Positions 25,083 to 35,820 of a DNA stretch of 44,374 bases are shown here, one piece after another (position 1 is the first letter of the stretch; each line of letters opens with the position of its first letter). The notes under the pieces were generated by a model. It ran no database searches. It was not told where the DNA came from and saw nothing but the letters and a program-made list of their open reading frames with translations. Made by a program: the position numbers and the translations under genes. Origin of the DNA: Perkinsus olseni (Eukaryota; Perkinsozoa; Perkinsida; Perkinsidae); assembly GCA_013115135.1 (NCBI GenBank), contig JABANP010000441.1, forward strand, positions 1 to 44,374, given 5' to 3'.

Positions 25083-26150
25083 GTTTCGTGGACGCAACAG
25101 AATAATCAGAGATGAGAAGAGAATAGCAGCAAAGATACAACAATGATGGGGATTATCATAGCTAAGCTAAGCGTTGTCTCCTTTTTGTGTACTCCGAGGT
25201 GACGCTTGTTGGGATCGAACCTGCGACCTGAGAAAGGAATTCCTGCGATATCCTGCATAGCAGGAAAACACCGCCTTCTCACTAAAGTAAGCAAAAATCG
25301 ACTACGAAAGGCTGGCATCCCTGCGTGGTCGCTGGTCTTCGGAGTTGTTGCCTGGGGGGCGTGTGGACTGCCCTGGTTTGTGTCGTCTCTGTTCACACAA
25401 TTTCTTAGTGCTGTCGTATCTAGTGCAGCTCAGCGCTAGTATTGCTGTTCTTCAAATCGCTATACCTAACATATTGTTTTGTTGTTATATTATTGCTCAC
25501 GCGATAAGTGAGCGCCATACGACGCCGAGACAAGCTCACGACAGGGCGAGCGCTCAACGGTGTGACGAACCGCTGGTTCGAGAGGGCAGCGCACGGCAGT
25601 TGGCGCGCGCCTCAGTTGTCTACATATAACCGTCAGCCGTTTCATTTTTTTGGGGTCCCCTAAGCCGAAATTTCGAGTGTGAGAGAGACTCTAGTACGAG
25701 TTTACTCATCTGCTGCTACTGTGGGACTCTGATCGTGGTATTTGATCTCTGCAACCCGATTTTTCAACTACACCTCTGACTTCGAGTTCCAAGTATTTGA
25801 GATTGAGGTTTTCCAGATCTACTGCGACATCAAGAAGCACTCGCGTAAACCGCGAGTACGCGTAATCGCCGTGCGCGTAAACCAAGCCAAGCTTATCAAA
25901 TTCAACTTGCACGAAATTGCTGAGAATCCAAGCAGCCAGCAAAGGACCTTGGCCTAAGATTCGCCAACGGCCAGATGGTCAAACTGTTTAATTTGACACA
26001 CGCGACACAGGATAGCTCAGTCAGTTGCTACCACCAATTGATTCAACATTATACAGCTCAAGAAACATGATCTATTCTACAACCGATTACTCACTCTTCA
26101 CGAGAGAATGTTTCACACCGCACTCATCCACTAGTGTCTCACATATAGTC
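25083..26150. other. Upstream region of second LTR element (leader/LTR candidate), no gene
   Basis: About 1 kb between Gag and the Gag-like relics. It should contain the 5' LTR of the element, but no partner LTR exists in the window (the 3' end is missing), so its limits cannot be fixed. The same region is present inverted at about 29060-30850 with a ~0.7-kb insertion. A T-arm-like TGGGATCGAACCTGCGACC occurs near 25210, but no full tRNA folds. Confidence 0.4.
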
Positions 26151-26467
26151 CGGAGCTACCTGAAGCAGAGCATCGTATAACATCACCGTTTTGTATACTG
26201 AAAAGTCGATCCTCGCACGCCCTCAACGCACCCTGATGGGCATTGTGAACGCAGAAGATCACGACATTTCCCAAAGTTTTCTGCCCATTTGTCAGGGCTT
26301 CGACAAGTGTATCGAAATGATCCAGTAGGCAATAATAAATTTCATAGCACTTTTTATCAATGATTGCTATGAAGAAGGGAACGAAAGTGTGCCTGTACTC
26401 TCGCCGGACGCTATCATATCTTGCCGGACGCTATCATACCTAGAGGGACCGATATGTTATCAGTGTC

Positions 26468-26985
26468 ATCGGCCTGCGGGTTGTTTTGTCACAAAAATTC
26501 ACAATATCATTCTGAATGCGTACCTAATTCTGATTCCTCCGATTCAAGCCACTGTTAAGCTTGATCGCATTCTTTTATTTGCGCATCCTTGTACAAAGCA
26601 AATCCGGCCGGCAATGCCCGGATAAACCAATCCATGGAGGACAGCATACCCTTATTGTCAAATTATCGTAATACAGAACGTGAGACTCGGCACATTTCGA
26701 ATCGATCCTGAAGCCCACGAAACCCCATCGGCCTGCGGGTTGTTTTGTCACAAAAGTTCACAATATCATTCTGAATGCGTACCTAATTCTGATTCCTCCG
26801 ATTCATGCCACTTTTAAGCTTGATCGCATTCTTTTATTTGCGCATCCTTGTACAAAGCAAATTCGGCCGGCAATGCCCGGATAAACCAATCCATGGAGGA
26901 CAGCATACCCTTATTGTCAAATTATCGTAATACAGAACGTGAGACTCGGCACATTTCGAATCGATCCTGAAGCCCACGAAACCCT
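26468..26985. repeat. Tandem duplication, 259-bp unit, two copies
   Basis: The unit starting ATCGGCCTGCGGGTTGTTTT occurs at 26468 and again at 26727 with a few substitutions. The right arm has one full copy and a truncated second copy (28731-29080), so the duplication existed before the arms diverged, or was partly deleted later. Confidence 0.8.
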
Positions 26986-27466
26986 CACTCATCATTCGGG
27001 CGAAGCCATCGAGCTTCACACTTTGAAGCCAGCTTCGCACCTTCGCAATTATCGAGCTGCGCGATCTCTCCTTTCTCGTGGTGGCAGGCGTAGCCGGTAT
27101 TTTTCTCTTGGGTACCTCCGAGATCGCTGCAGATCTGCAATCTCGGTATTGTTGACCACCCAAAGCGCCGTTGCCAGCACCACCGGGTCGTACCACTCAT
27201 CTGAGCTTGCGGCAAGGATTTCGCGAGGAGCTCTGCAGACATTTCGATGCTTGCGCTCCCATCAGCCCCTACACTGGGGATGGTTGAGGGGCTAAAAGGA
27301 CCATATAATACCGCAGCGTGCCGCCAAAAAGAACTTGCCCCGCGAATTAGGAAGCGTCATCGCTTCCGACGTAGCCCCGATAGCCAATACGCGCAAAGCG
27401 CCATTGGTTAGAGCGTCATTGCTTTCACCTCGCTTTCAGCACCTTCCGACTCTAGAGGTATCAGCT

Positions 27467-27849
27467 CTAAGAAGGAGGAGTTATAGCACACACCCAACGC
27501 CCAACATCGACGCCCATTGCCTGCCATGATTCCGGGAACTCAGGTGGTAATTTCGTTCCTGGTTGGACCCTGCATCCTCTCACACGCAATCCGCAAAAAT
27601 GCACGGTGTCTCCTTGTTCGCCTTTGCCGGCGTTAATCGGGAGCATGTGCTCTCGGTATATGTCTTCAAACACCTGCAGTCTCTCTTTCAGGAGCTCCAC
27701 AGTCGCGGCCCCAACGATTGTACCATCTCGTGGGTTGGTGATGTAGAAGGGTTGGGACGTACTTGTACTACTTGTACTTCCTCGTCAACCTGTGTTTGGC
27801 GGGCCGCTACTACCGGAGGTTCACCACTTGTGGTCGGAGCCATTTGCAT
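27467..27849 (-). pseudogene. Gag-like coding relic at the palindrome centre, left side
   Basis: ATG at 27849 opens a Val/Gln-rich start (EPPVVAARQTQVDEEVQ). After a frame change near the arm boundary (27762) the frame continues as QPFYITNPRDGTIVGAA, ELLKERLQVFEDIYREHML and HFCGLRVRGCRVQPG, to a stop at 27467. Further minus-strand segments at about 27245-27058 (AELLAKSLPQAQMSG, then in another frame VVLATALWVVNNTEIADLQ) may belong to the same protein. I do not recognise the family; Gag is a guess from its surroundings. Open frames antisense to it are treated as shadows. Confidence 0.35.
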
Positions 27850-27957
27850 CTGTACCGACCGCAGCACCCGCAGAATAGCACCCCGTCGCCCCTAAAACGC
27901 CGTCACTCGGAAACACAACCGATTTCATAGCTTGTAGGTAGGTGGATAGAATGAGAG
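27763..27957. other. Unique centre of the inverted duplication
   Basis: About 195 bases separate the two arms. The arm ends read GGGTTGGGACGT (to 27762) and ACGTCCCAACCC (from 27958). The centre is not symmetric and holds the putative start of the left-side reading frame. A unique spacer of this size is expected for a duplication by fold-back or strand-switching and also for a natural head-to-head arrangement. Confidence 0.8.
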
Positions 27958-28252
27958 AACGTCCCAACCCTTCTACATCACCAACCCACGGGATGGTACA
28001 ATCGTTGGGGCCGCGACTGTGGAGCTCCTGAAAGAGAGACTGCAGGTGTTTGAAGACATATACCGAGAGCACATGCTCCCGATTAACGCCGGCAAAGGCG
28101 AACAAGGAGACACCGTGCATTTTTGCGGATTGCGTGTGAGAGGATGCAGGGTCCAACCAGGAACGAAATTACCACCTGAGCTCCCGGAATCATGGCAGGC
28201 AATGGGCGTCGATGTTGGGCGTTGGGTGTGTGCTATAACTCCTCCTTCTTAG
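27958..28252 (+). pseudogene. Gag-like coding relic at the palindrome centre, right side
   Basis: Mirror copy of the relic at 27467-27762, open as QPFYITNPRDGTIVGAA through GVDVGRWVCAITPPS to the stop at 28252. It lacks the left side's N-terminal part because the arms diverge at 27958; a TAG stands a few codons upstream. It differs from the left copy at one residue in the tail (PPEL against PPEF). Confidence 0.35.
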
Positions 28253-29365
28253 AGCTGATACCTCTAGAGTCGGAAGGTGCTGAAAGCGAGGTGAAAGCAA
28301 TGACGCTCTAACCAATGGCGCTTTGCGCGTATTGGCTATCGGGCTACGTCGGAAGCGATGACGCTTCCTAATCTGCGGGCAAGTTCTTTTGGCGGCACGC
28401 TGCGGTATTATATGGTCCTTTAGCCCCTCAACCATCCCCAGTGTAGGGGCTGATGGGAGCGCAAGCATCGAAATGTCTGCAGAGCTCCTCGCGAAATCCT
28501 TGCCGCAAGCTCAGATGAGTGGTACGACCCGGTGGTGCTGGCAACGGCGCTTTGGGTGGTCAACAATACCGAGATTGCAGATCTGCAGCGATCTCGGAGG
28601 TACCCAAGAGAAAAATACCGGCTACGCCTGCCACCACGAGAAAGGAGAGATCGCGCAGCTCGATAATTGCGAAGGTGCGAAGCTGGCTTCAAAGTGTGAA
28701 GCTCGATGGCTTCGCCCGAATGATGAGTGAGGGTTTCGTGGGCTTCAGGATCGATTCGAAATGTGCCGAGTCTCACGTTCTGTATTACGATAATTTGACA
28801 ATAAGGGTATGCTGTCCTCCATGGATTGGTTTATCCGGGCATTGCCGGCCGAATTTGCTTTGTACAAGGATGCGCAAATAAAAGAATGCGATCAAGCTTA
28901 AAAAGTGGCATGAATCGGAGGAATCAGAATTAGGTACGCATTCAGAATGATATTGTGAACTTTTGTGACAAAACAACCCGCAGGCCGATGGGGTTTCGTG
29001 GGCTTCAGGATCGATTCGAAATGTGCCGAGTCTCACGTTCTGTATTACGATAATTTGACAATAAGGGCATGCTGTCCCTCCACTCCGGACTATATGTGAG
29101 ACACTAGTGGATGAGTGCGGTGTGAAACATTCTCTCGTGAAGAGTGAGTAATCGGTTGTAGAATAGATCAGGATTTCTTGAGCTGTATAATGTTGAATCA
29201 ATTGGTGGTAGCAACTGAGCTGAGCTATCCTGTGTCAGCGTGTGTCAAATTAAACGTTTGACCATCTGGCCCGTTGGCGAATCTTAGGCCAAGGTCCTTT
29301 GCTGGCTGCTTTGGTTTACTCAGCATTTCGGTGCAAGTTGAGTTTGATAAGCTTGGCTTGGTTTA

Positions 29366-30090
29366 CGCGCGCAGGACGGGCTTGGCCTTGGCACTCGTGT
29401 TTAGATTTAAGAAACGGGAGGTTGGATTAACACGACATGATTTGAATTGTAACAAATGCTGCTTGCTGCTTGCGGAGTCGCGCTTTGATCAGACCAATTA
29501 TACCTGCAGCCAGGCTGTACCATCTCGAGCTCTAACCCGCGATCAATGAGGTATCCCATGAAGCGGAGATACCGGGAAGGAAAGGGTCGATGGGCGCTGA
29601 GGGTACCGCCGAGAGGCGAAGGCGGTTGGTTGGTTTGTGGCAGCCATAAAGAGCTGAGCTGTAAGAGCACCCAAGGTTTGAAAGCGTGGAGTTGCGCTGT
29701 CCTTGATACCTTCCAGCTGGGAGCCTTTTCCCGGATCCAGCCGCAGATGACCGGCACGCAGTGGCTGAGATGCTGAGTTGAGGTGGGGTAGTTGTTGCGA
29801 AAAACTGATGCGTGGGCTGTGACGGTAGCTGGCGTTCTTGGGCAGGCGGTGTAGCGCACTGCTTGGAAGGAGAGTACAAGCAGGGAAAGCCCTTATCAGT
29901 TACTCAAAGGGGCGAGAGGAGAAGGGAGATCCCTTCGAGGAAGTGGGCGCTCGAGTGTTGGAAGCCCCACCCTCGAAGCACGGAGAGAGTCATCTAGCTG
30001 AGCTGTGTACGCGTGCAGGGTCCGTTGTGAAGTATCAGGGGTACCTTCAGCAGATCCGAAGGGAAGGGGAAGTCGATGGTAGACACGTCT
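29366..30090. other. Right-arm-specific insertion, origin unknown
   Basis: About 725 bases interrupt the match between the arms. The left arm reads TTTACGCG...GAGTGCTTC (minus strand) over a few dozen bases where the right arm is expanded. Minus-strand frames include SRYLRFMGYLIDRGLELEM, which looks protein-like, but I recognise no family. No terminal repeats are obvious. Confidence 0.4.
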
Positions 30091-30868
30091 GAGTGCTTCT
30101 TGATGTCGCAGTAGATCTGGAAAACCTCAATCTCAAAATACTTGGAACTCGAAGTCAGAGGTGTAGTTGAAAAATCGGGTTGCAGAGATCAAATACCACG
30201 ATCAGAGTCCCACAGTAGCAGTAGATGAGTAAAACTCGTACTAGAGTCTCTCTCACACTCGAAATTTCGGCTTAGGGGACAAAAATGAAACGGCTGACGG
30301 TTATATGTAGAACAACTGGGCGCGCGCCAGCTGCCGTGCGCTGCCCTCTCTCGAACCAGCGGTTCGTCCACACCGTTGGGCGCTCGCCCTGTCGGTGAGC
30401 TTGTCTCGGCGTCGTATGAAAGCGCTCGCTTATCGCGTGAGCAATAAATATAACAACAAAACAATATGTTAGGTTATAGCGATTTGAAAGAACAGCAATA
30501 CTGGCGCTGGCAGGCTGCACTGGGCTACGACAGCACTAAAGAAATTGTGTGAACAGAGACGTGACACAAACCAGGGTCGAGTCCACTTCGAGCAGCTTAG
30601 CTCGAGAGACCAGCGACCACGCAGGGAGTGCCAGCCTTTCGTAGTCGATTTGCTGCTTGCTTTGGTGAGAGGCGGTGTTTTCACTGCTGTGGCGGGATAT
30701 CCACTTGAAATTCCTTTCTGGAGGTCGCGTTTCGATCCCAACAAGCGTCACCTCGGAGTGCACAAAAGGAGACAACAGCTTGGCTTAGCTATGATAATCA
30801 TCATTGTTGTATCTTTTTGCTGCTACTCTCTCTTCTCATCTCTGATTATTCTGTTGCGTCCACGAAAC

Positions 30869-32165
30869 GTGGTGCATCATCCGAGAAAGCAAAACACGAC
30901 CCCTACGGAAGGAAGACGTTTAGCTACGGGCCAGAAGACACCTGAAAACACCAGCTGATGGGTGGATCTCCGTCAGGAAAGAGAGATTGAACCTCCGCCT
31001 GAGGAGCTGCAAGGTGATCTTAGTGGATCTGAGAAACCCTCTGATACGGAGAGTCCTCGGATTCAGGCCTCAAAAAGCTCGGTAGTGGACAGAAGAGTAC
31101 AGAGTTACAATTGAAGAGCCCTTTTTCGACTTCCAATTTCGGTGTTTGATAAAGCTCCCTCTGTCTGGGATCAACTTCAACAATTGGTCGAGTCAAGTTT
31201 AGCCTCTGGTCGTAGTGATAAGCGCCTATCAGCAGCTGAGCTCAGTAAGCTCACTCCGTATTCTATTACGGAATATGTCCTAGGTGCAGGACACCCAAAA
31301 GGCCTTGGGTGGAAGGGGCTCTCTTTTTCATGACAAAAAGTGGAAGAGACCTCGGGTTAGATTTCCCTCGCTTTGTGCGAGCTATGGTCTAGCTCTGAGT
31401 GACTCCTGTGTCAAGGACCCTCCTCTAGAATGTGCCATTGATAACGCTCGGCAGCGTCTTGAGTCGACTTTGACCAAAGGGAACGAGTCTCCACGCCAGT
31501 CAACTGGTTCGTACACCTACTTTTGACTATCGAGACTATACTCGTAATTTACAGCAAGCTACTCAAGCTTGTAAAGGTCAATACCAGTCCTCTCAAGTTG
31601 CTCTCTGTAGCAGCTGCTCTCCCTTCACGTTTCAGTGAAGTTATGCGTGACGAATTACTTCGGGATGCTTCATTACTCCCTTCGGAGTAAATATGGCACA
31701 AGGTTATCTATTTATGATGAGATGAGGAAGGCGGAGGACATTGCTGACTCTCAAGCTCGTCGTACGCGAGTCCAGAGATTAGTGGTCAGCTTTTTGGAAT
31801 GGTATGATCAAATCTCAACTCCTTGAGACGAGTTCTCGGCCAAGCCCGTTCTTATTACATGAGACCAGACAAATTCACGGTTGTCCTACGGAAGTGGAGC
31901 AACGGTGATCGTTACTCTGCCTCTCGGCAGGAGCAGTCATGCCAGATGGAACGAAAGCTGTTTGGTGCTTAGTCACCGAGCGGGTCACGATTGATTGGTC
32001 ATGCTGACGCGTTTCTGGGCGTCTCTTCCTCAAGAGTTGAAAAACTCTGAAGATGAAGAGCAGAACAGAAGCTCATCGAAAGCGGCACAAGATCTCGGTC
32101 TCCGTACCATCGACGAAATCCTCAGATTGAATCTCGTTAGCGTCACGGGAAGCGCACCCAGCTGA
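30869..32165 (+). pseudogene. Gag of second LTR element, right-arm copy
   Basis: Inverted copy of 23778-25082. The start codon is GTG (ACGTGGTGC against ACATGGTGC on the coding strand). At least eight small indels break the frame, many in runs (one extra T and one extra A near 31325-31345, for example). Segments such as SVWDQLQQLVESSLASG remain recognisable. Confidence 0.8.
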
Positions 32166-33136
32166 AGTCTCTGAATTCCAGCCCGATAGCTTCAAACGGC
32201 TGCGGGAGCAACCTCCCACCTGGGAAGAGCTTCTTAGCCCCATCATCATCACCTGTACTAGTATTCTCTGGGACTACTTCGAGAGCCATCACGTCGTTCG
32301 GATACTCCGACTGCAACTGCATCTACTACCAAGTCGCGCTCTGATCCGTCAAGTCGTCCTGTAAAAACCTGAGGAGTCTACGCGAGGCTCTTGGGATTAC
32401 AACGGAAGAATCCGACGAGGCGCTGGAAACAGAAGCTCTGTCCCTTTGTGGATCATCTCAGCATGCGCGGAAGGGACTGCGATGACCCTCGTGTTACGTA
32501 AGCTCTCATAGCGAGCAGATCTACCAGACCCAGTTCCTCTAATCCTTCCGGGAGAGTGTGAGTTCGGAAAAGGTATGGTCAGTGTTGGCGTGGTTAACTC
32601 AAACTGTATGACCAGCTGTGCATCCGGCGTGTCTTCGATTCGTGGATTTGCCTCATCCGATGATGATGACACCTGGGCGGTCGTCGGAAGCTGGTTTGGA
32701 CACTCATGTGCCTCACGGTCTGATCTCGCGTGACTACTCGGTACGAGTTACACGTGTCAGCATAAGACTCTTGCGGCTTTGCGCTTGAGTACGTTTTGTG
32801 ACACTGGTCATAGCGGACTCTTTTCAAAACACCACCACTCGAGTACAGGTGAGGCCACCCGCGTGACGATCTATCGCTCACGATAGGTGATGCTAGGGGT
32901 TGTAAAACCACATCCCGTCTCAAATTGACCTTTTGTTGTCTTATACCGATATTCAGCAACTTGGGGTGCTAGTACACATACCTGGTGATACACAAGAGCG
33001 AGCCCGACAGCTCTCTAACCTTCCAATTCTGCTAGATGTAGAAGCATCGGTCCAAGAGGCCAGGGTGATCGACATCCTTCATGATCGCTTGTTCAAACCC
33101 CTCCCGCTTCCTGGTGCATCACGCTATACAGGTCAA
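32166..33136 (+). pseudogene. Zinc knuckle-protease region of second LTR element, right-arm copy
   Basis: Inverted copy of 22834-23800, with frameshifts. The part from 32933 is still open (LSYTDIQQLGVLVHIPG...LPLPGASRYTG) up to the YR element, which begins at 33137. The junction with B2 is the same as in the left arm. Confidence 0.75.
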
Positions 33137-33459
33137 ACTGACTATCGAGCCCTCTCTCGACACTGGGGTGGCAACACTACACTTCCTGAGACTTCATGGG
33201 AAACATGAAACCCGCGAGCCGCACGCCACCTGAACCCGAGGCCCGAAAGCCTGTGAGCCAAGCGGCGCCGAGTAGAGCGTAGGCGGGGACCGATTGAGTA
33301 GGGTATATACAAATCCGCCGATAGATAGGGGCAGCTCGCGGGCGTTAGAAATCATCATACAGTACTACTGTGGTCGACAATGGGATTTGCCGGTATGGCT
33401 GCCGATAACTACTGAGTAGAGTAAATGGGCCGGTGTTAAGTAGTGGTAGCGCAACGGCC
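33137..33459 (-). repeat. Split direct repeat B2, right copy
   Basis: Matches 22511-22833. It borders the LTR-element protease sequence at 33136, as in the left arm. Confidence 0.85.
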
Positions 33460-33488
33460 AAGTGGGAGGTGGGAGGGTAAAAAAAAAA

Positions 33489-33605
33489 CGTCGCTGGCCG
33501 TGACGGGAAAGGCAATAACAGTATGAAGTAGAGAATGCACGGAAACTGCACGACGCAGCGGAGCGGGGCTCAGTCAGTCCACAAATATGCTAGCATATTT
33601 AGGAC
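33489..33605 (-). repeat. Split direct repeat A2, right copy
   Basis: Matches 22364-22481, including the AATATGCTAGCATATT palindrome. Confidence 0.85.
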
Positions 33606-33928
33606 ACTGACTATCGAGCCCTCTCTCGACACTGGGGTGGCAACACTACACTTCCTGAGACTTCATGGGAAACATGAAACCCGCGAGCCGCACGCCACCT
33701 GAACCCGAGGCCCGAAAGCCTGTGAGCCAAGCGGCGCCGAGTAGAGCGTAGGCGGGGACCGATTGAGTAGGGTATATACAAATCCGCCGATAGATAGGGG
33801 CAGCTCGCGGGCGTTAGAAATCATCATACAGTACTACTGTGGTCGACAATGGGATTTGCCGGTATGGCTGCCGATAACTACTGAGTAGAGTAAATGGGCC
33901 GGTGTTAAGTAGTGGTAGCGCAACGGCC
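33606..33928 (-). repeat. Split direct repeat B1, right copy
   Basis: Matches 22041-22363 and adjoins A2 directly. Confidence 0.85.
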
Positions 33929-33964
33929 AGTCCCTCCGGCCCTTGGTTAGACGTTGTGCTGGCG

Positions 33965-35181
33965 CTACGGCTCTCTCGCGGGGTGCACGCGACTCGAGCT
34001 CGTGCGGTAGACTCCCTCTATCATCTGCCTGAACTCGAGAGTCTCGGCGCTCCTCTGATTCACGTACCCGAGGAAGGATCTCGAGGTTGTTCCCATGTGC
34101 CTCAGCACTTGCGTGAGGGGCGCTTGTTCGCCCAAGCCGCCACCTGTTACCAAGTCGTGGGTACTGCCCCCTTCTGAGAGAGTGGGAGCTGAATTGCTGA
34201 CTCTCTGCCTTCGACCATCCCGTGGCCCTTAGCTCCTTACGTAGCCTCGTATTGAAGCTTGCTGCGGAGTATGGGAATAGTCGGGTATTCTCGGTGCAGC
34301 CGCCGCTTGACTTAGGGGCCCTTGCACTGCGGCGGCGGTCCGTCCAGTATGAACTCCAGGCGGTGAACGCAGCAGAAGGCTCTGTCAAGGTCGCATATGC
34401 ATGGCCTGGCCACCACCGTCTTCTCCTTCTTGTTCTTGCGCTTGTCTAGGGTGATGTAGGCGCACGTTCGCGTAATCTTAACGTGGCCGATGGTGAGGGT
34501 AAGCGCCTCGCTGGGTACTCGTAACGCGGCTGTGTAGCCTAGCAGTGTACAAGTTGCGAACCTAACGGCATCCCACGCCCTATAGGTGCGTGATGTGGGG
34601 TCGGCTTGGGTCCACGTTGAGTCGGCCTTGTCGAGGATAGCGCGTACCCCCTCCATTGGAAGAGCACGGGCTTGTCGTGGTGGGGGGCTGTGCAGTTTTA
34701 CCGCTCTCAGCGCTGTCTTGATCTGTCGGTCGTTGAGGTTGTTGGGCTTGTTTTCTTCGTCTTCCCTGCCAAGAGCGGCCCGTGCGAAGAAGCGGACCCC
34801 GTTGAGGTAGGTTTTGGCCGTGGAGTACCGCTCGATAGAGATGAGCCAGTGTGCCACGTGGCGGTTGGTTGGCGGCCACTGTTTCAGAGGTACCTTGTTC
34901 GTCCGGCAGAAGCGGCCGAAGCTTCGCAGGCCCGTGATGTATGTCGAGAGTGTTGAATCCCGGACGCTGCTGAGCACCCTTGCCGTGAAGGTTGCTCCTG
35001 GGTCCTTGGTACCTGATTCGGGAGCTCGGAGACAGCGGCGACCCTCCCGCGTTGCTTGCGCTACGCCCCTCCCTTGAGAGATCCCTCCCCCTTCGGTGTG
35101 CCCCGCCCGAGCCGGGCGGGGTTTCTTGAGCAGGCTCTGCTCAGGTTTTATGATTTTGTTTTGCTGACGCCTCGAGGTCAA
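33965..35181 (-). pseudogene. Tyrosine recombinase, right copy (two frameshifts)
   Basis: The frame is open from about 35181 to 34312 and lacks the TAG and 7-bp loss of the left copy. An extra T at about 34313 (KGP then stop) and an extra G near 34175 (after HSLRR) shift it. The last segment is again in frame and keeps the nucleophile context SFLGYVNQRS. The two copies therefore carry different lesions, so their common source was probably an intact enzyme. Confidence 0.8.
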
Positions 35182-35820
35182 TCCATTACGCCGTCAATCC
35201 ATTACGTCCGTAATGGGACGTAGGTAGCGGGATACCGCGCCGGCCCGTATTTACCCTGTTGAGTTGTAGTGCGGCTGCTTGCCGTTTGCTGGTCTCGAGA
35301 GACGTGGTTGTTAGTGTTATTGGTCGGGGGAGTCCCTGCCATGCGTAGAAGTCGGGGGAAGGGGGTATCCACTCCGTGTTGTTCGGCTGTCTTCTTACCG
35401 TCCGGTGTCGACAGGTTTTGTTGTGGGCTCGGATTAGTGTGCCGGCCCAGGTAGGGGAAGTCCCTGCCGTGAGAAGGGCGTGAGGGGTATCCTCTCCGTA
35501 GTATATGCGCGCCCTCTTACTGGTTGGGGCCTGCCATCTATGGGGCGGGGCTCCCGCTCCTCGGTGACGCGCCGTTCCGTGCCGCGCGTAGACGAGCTGT
35601 TGCCGTCCTGTTGGGCTTTGGAGTGCAGTGAGGCGTGTCCTGCGTGTGTGGTGGGTATCTACGCCACGGTTCTGCGCCTCTCTGGGGATTCCTGTGTCGT
35701 GGAGACCCTGTGTGGTGCCCGTATTACCTGTATGGGTGTCTTTTGGGTTTCTAAGGTGCTAAGGGTGTTGTAGCAAGTGTGCATAGGCGAACTGTGCCGC
35801 CGACGGCTGGTGGCCGGTTG

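Larger units (their letters stand above)
16133..27762 (+). repeat. Left arm of giant inverted duplication
   Basis: This arm is repeated in reverse complement at 27958-37867. It contains the YR element, the 5' half of an LTR element (22834-25082), its upstream region and a Gag-like relic. Segments absent from the right arm are about 16255-18227 (YR gag and zinc finger) and about 26150-26640. Elsewhere the match is high, with scattered substitutions and one-base indels. Confidence 0.9.

Noticed and set aside
25190..25290. tRNA-like gene on the minus strand (GGTTCGATCCC)
   Set aside because: Only a T-loop-like motif fits. The stem has mismatches, position 33 of the anticodon loop is not T, and the right-arm copy diverges in the same place.
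27370..27460. tRNA-like D-arm (GGTTAGAGCGTC)
   Set aside because: No anticodon stem, T-arm or acceptor can be paired around it.
27563..27895. Frame starting MDPASSHTQ on both sides of the palindrome centre
   Set aside because: Antisense to the more protein-like ELLKERLQVFEDIY frame, and it crosses the arm boundary into unrelated tails.
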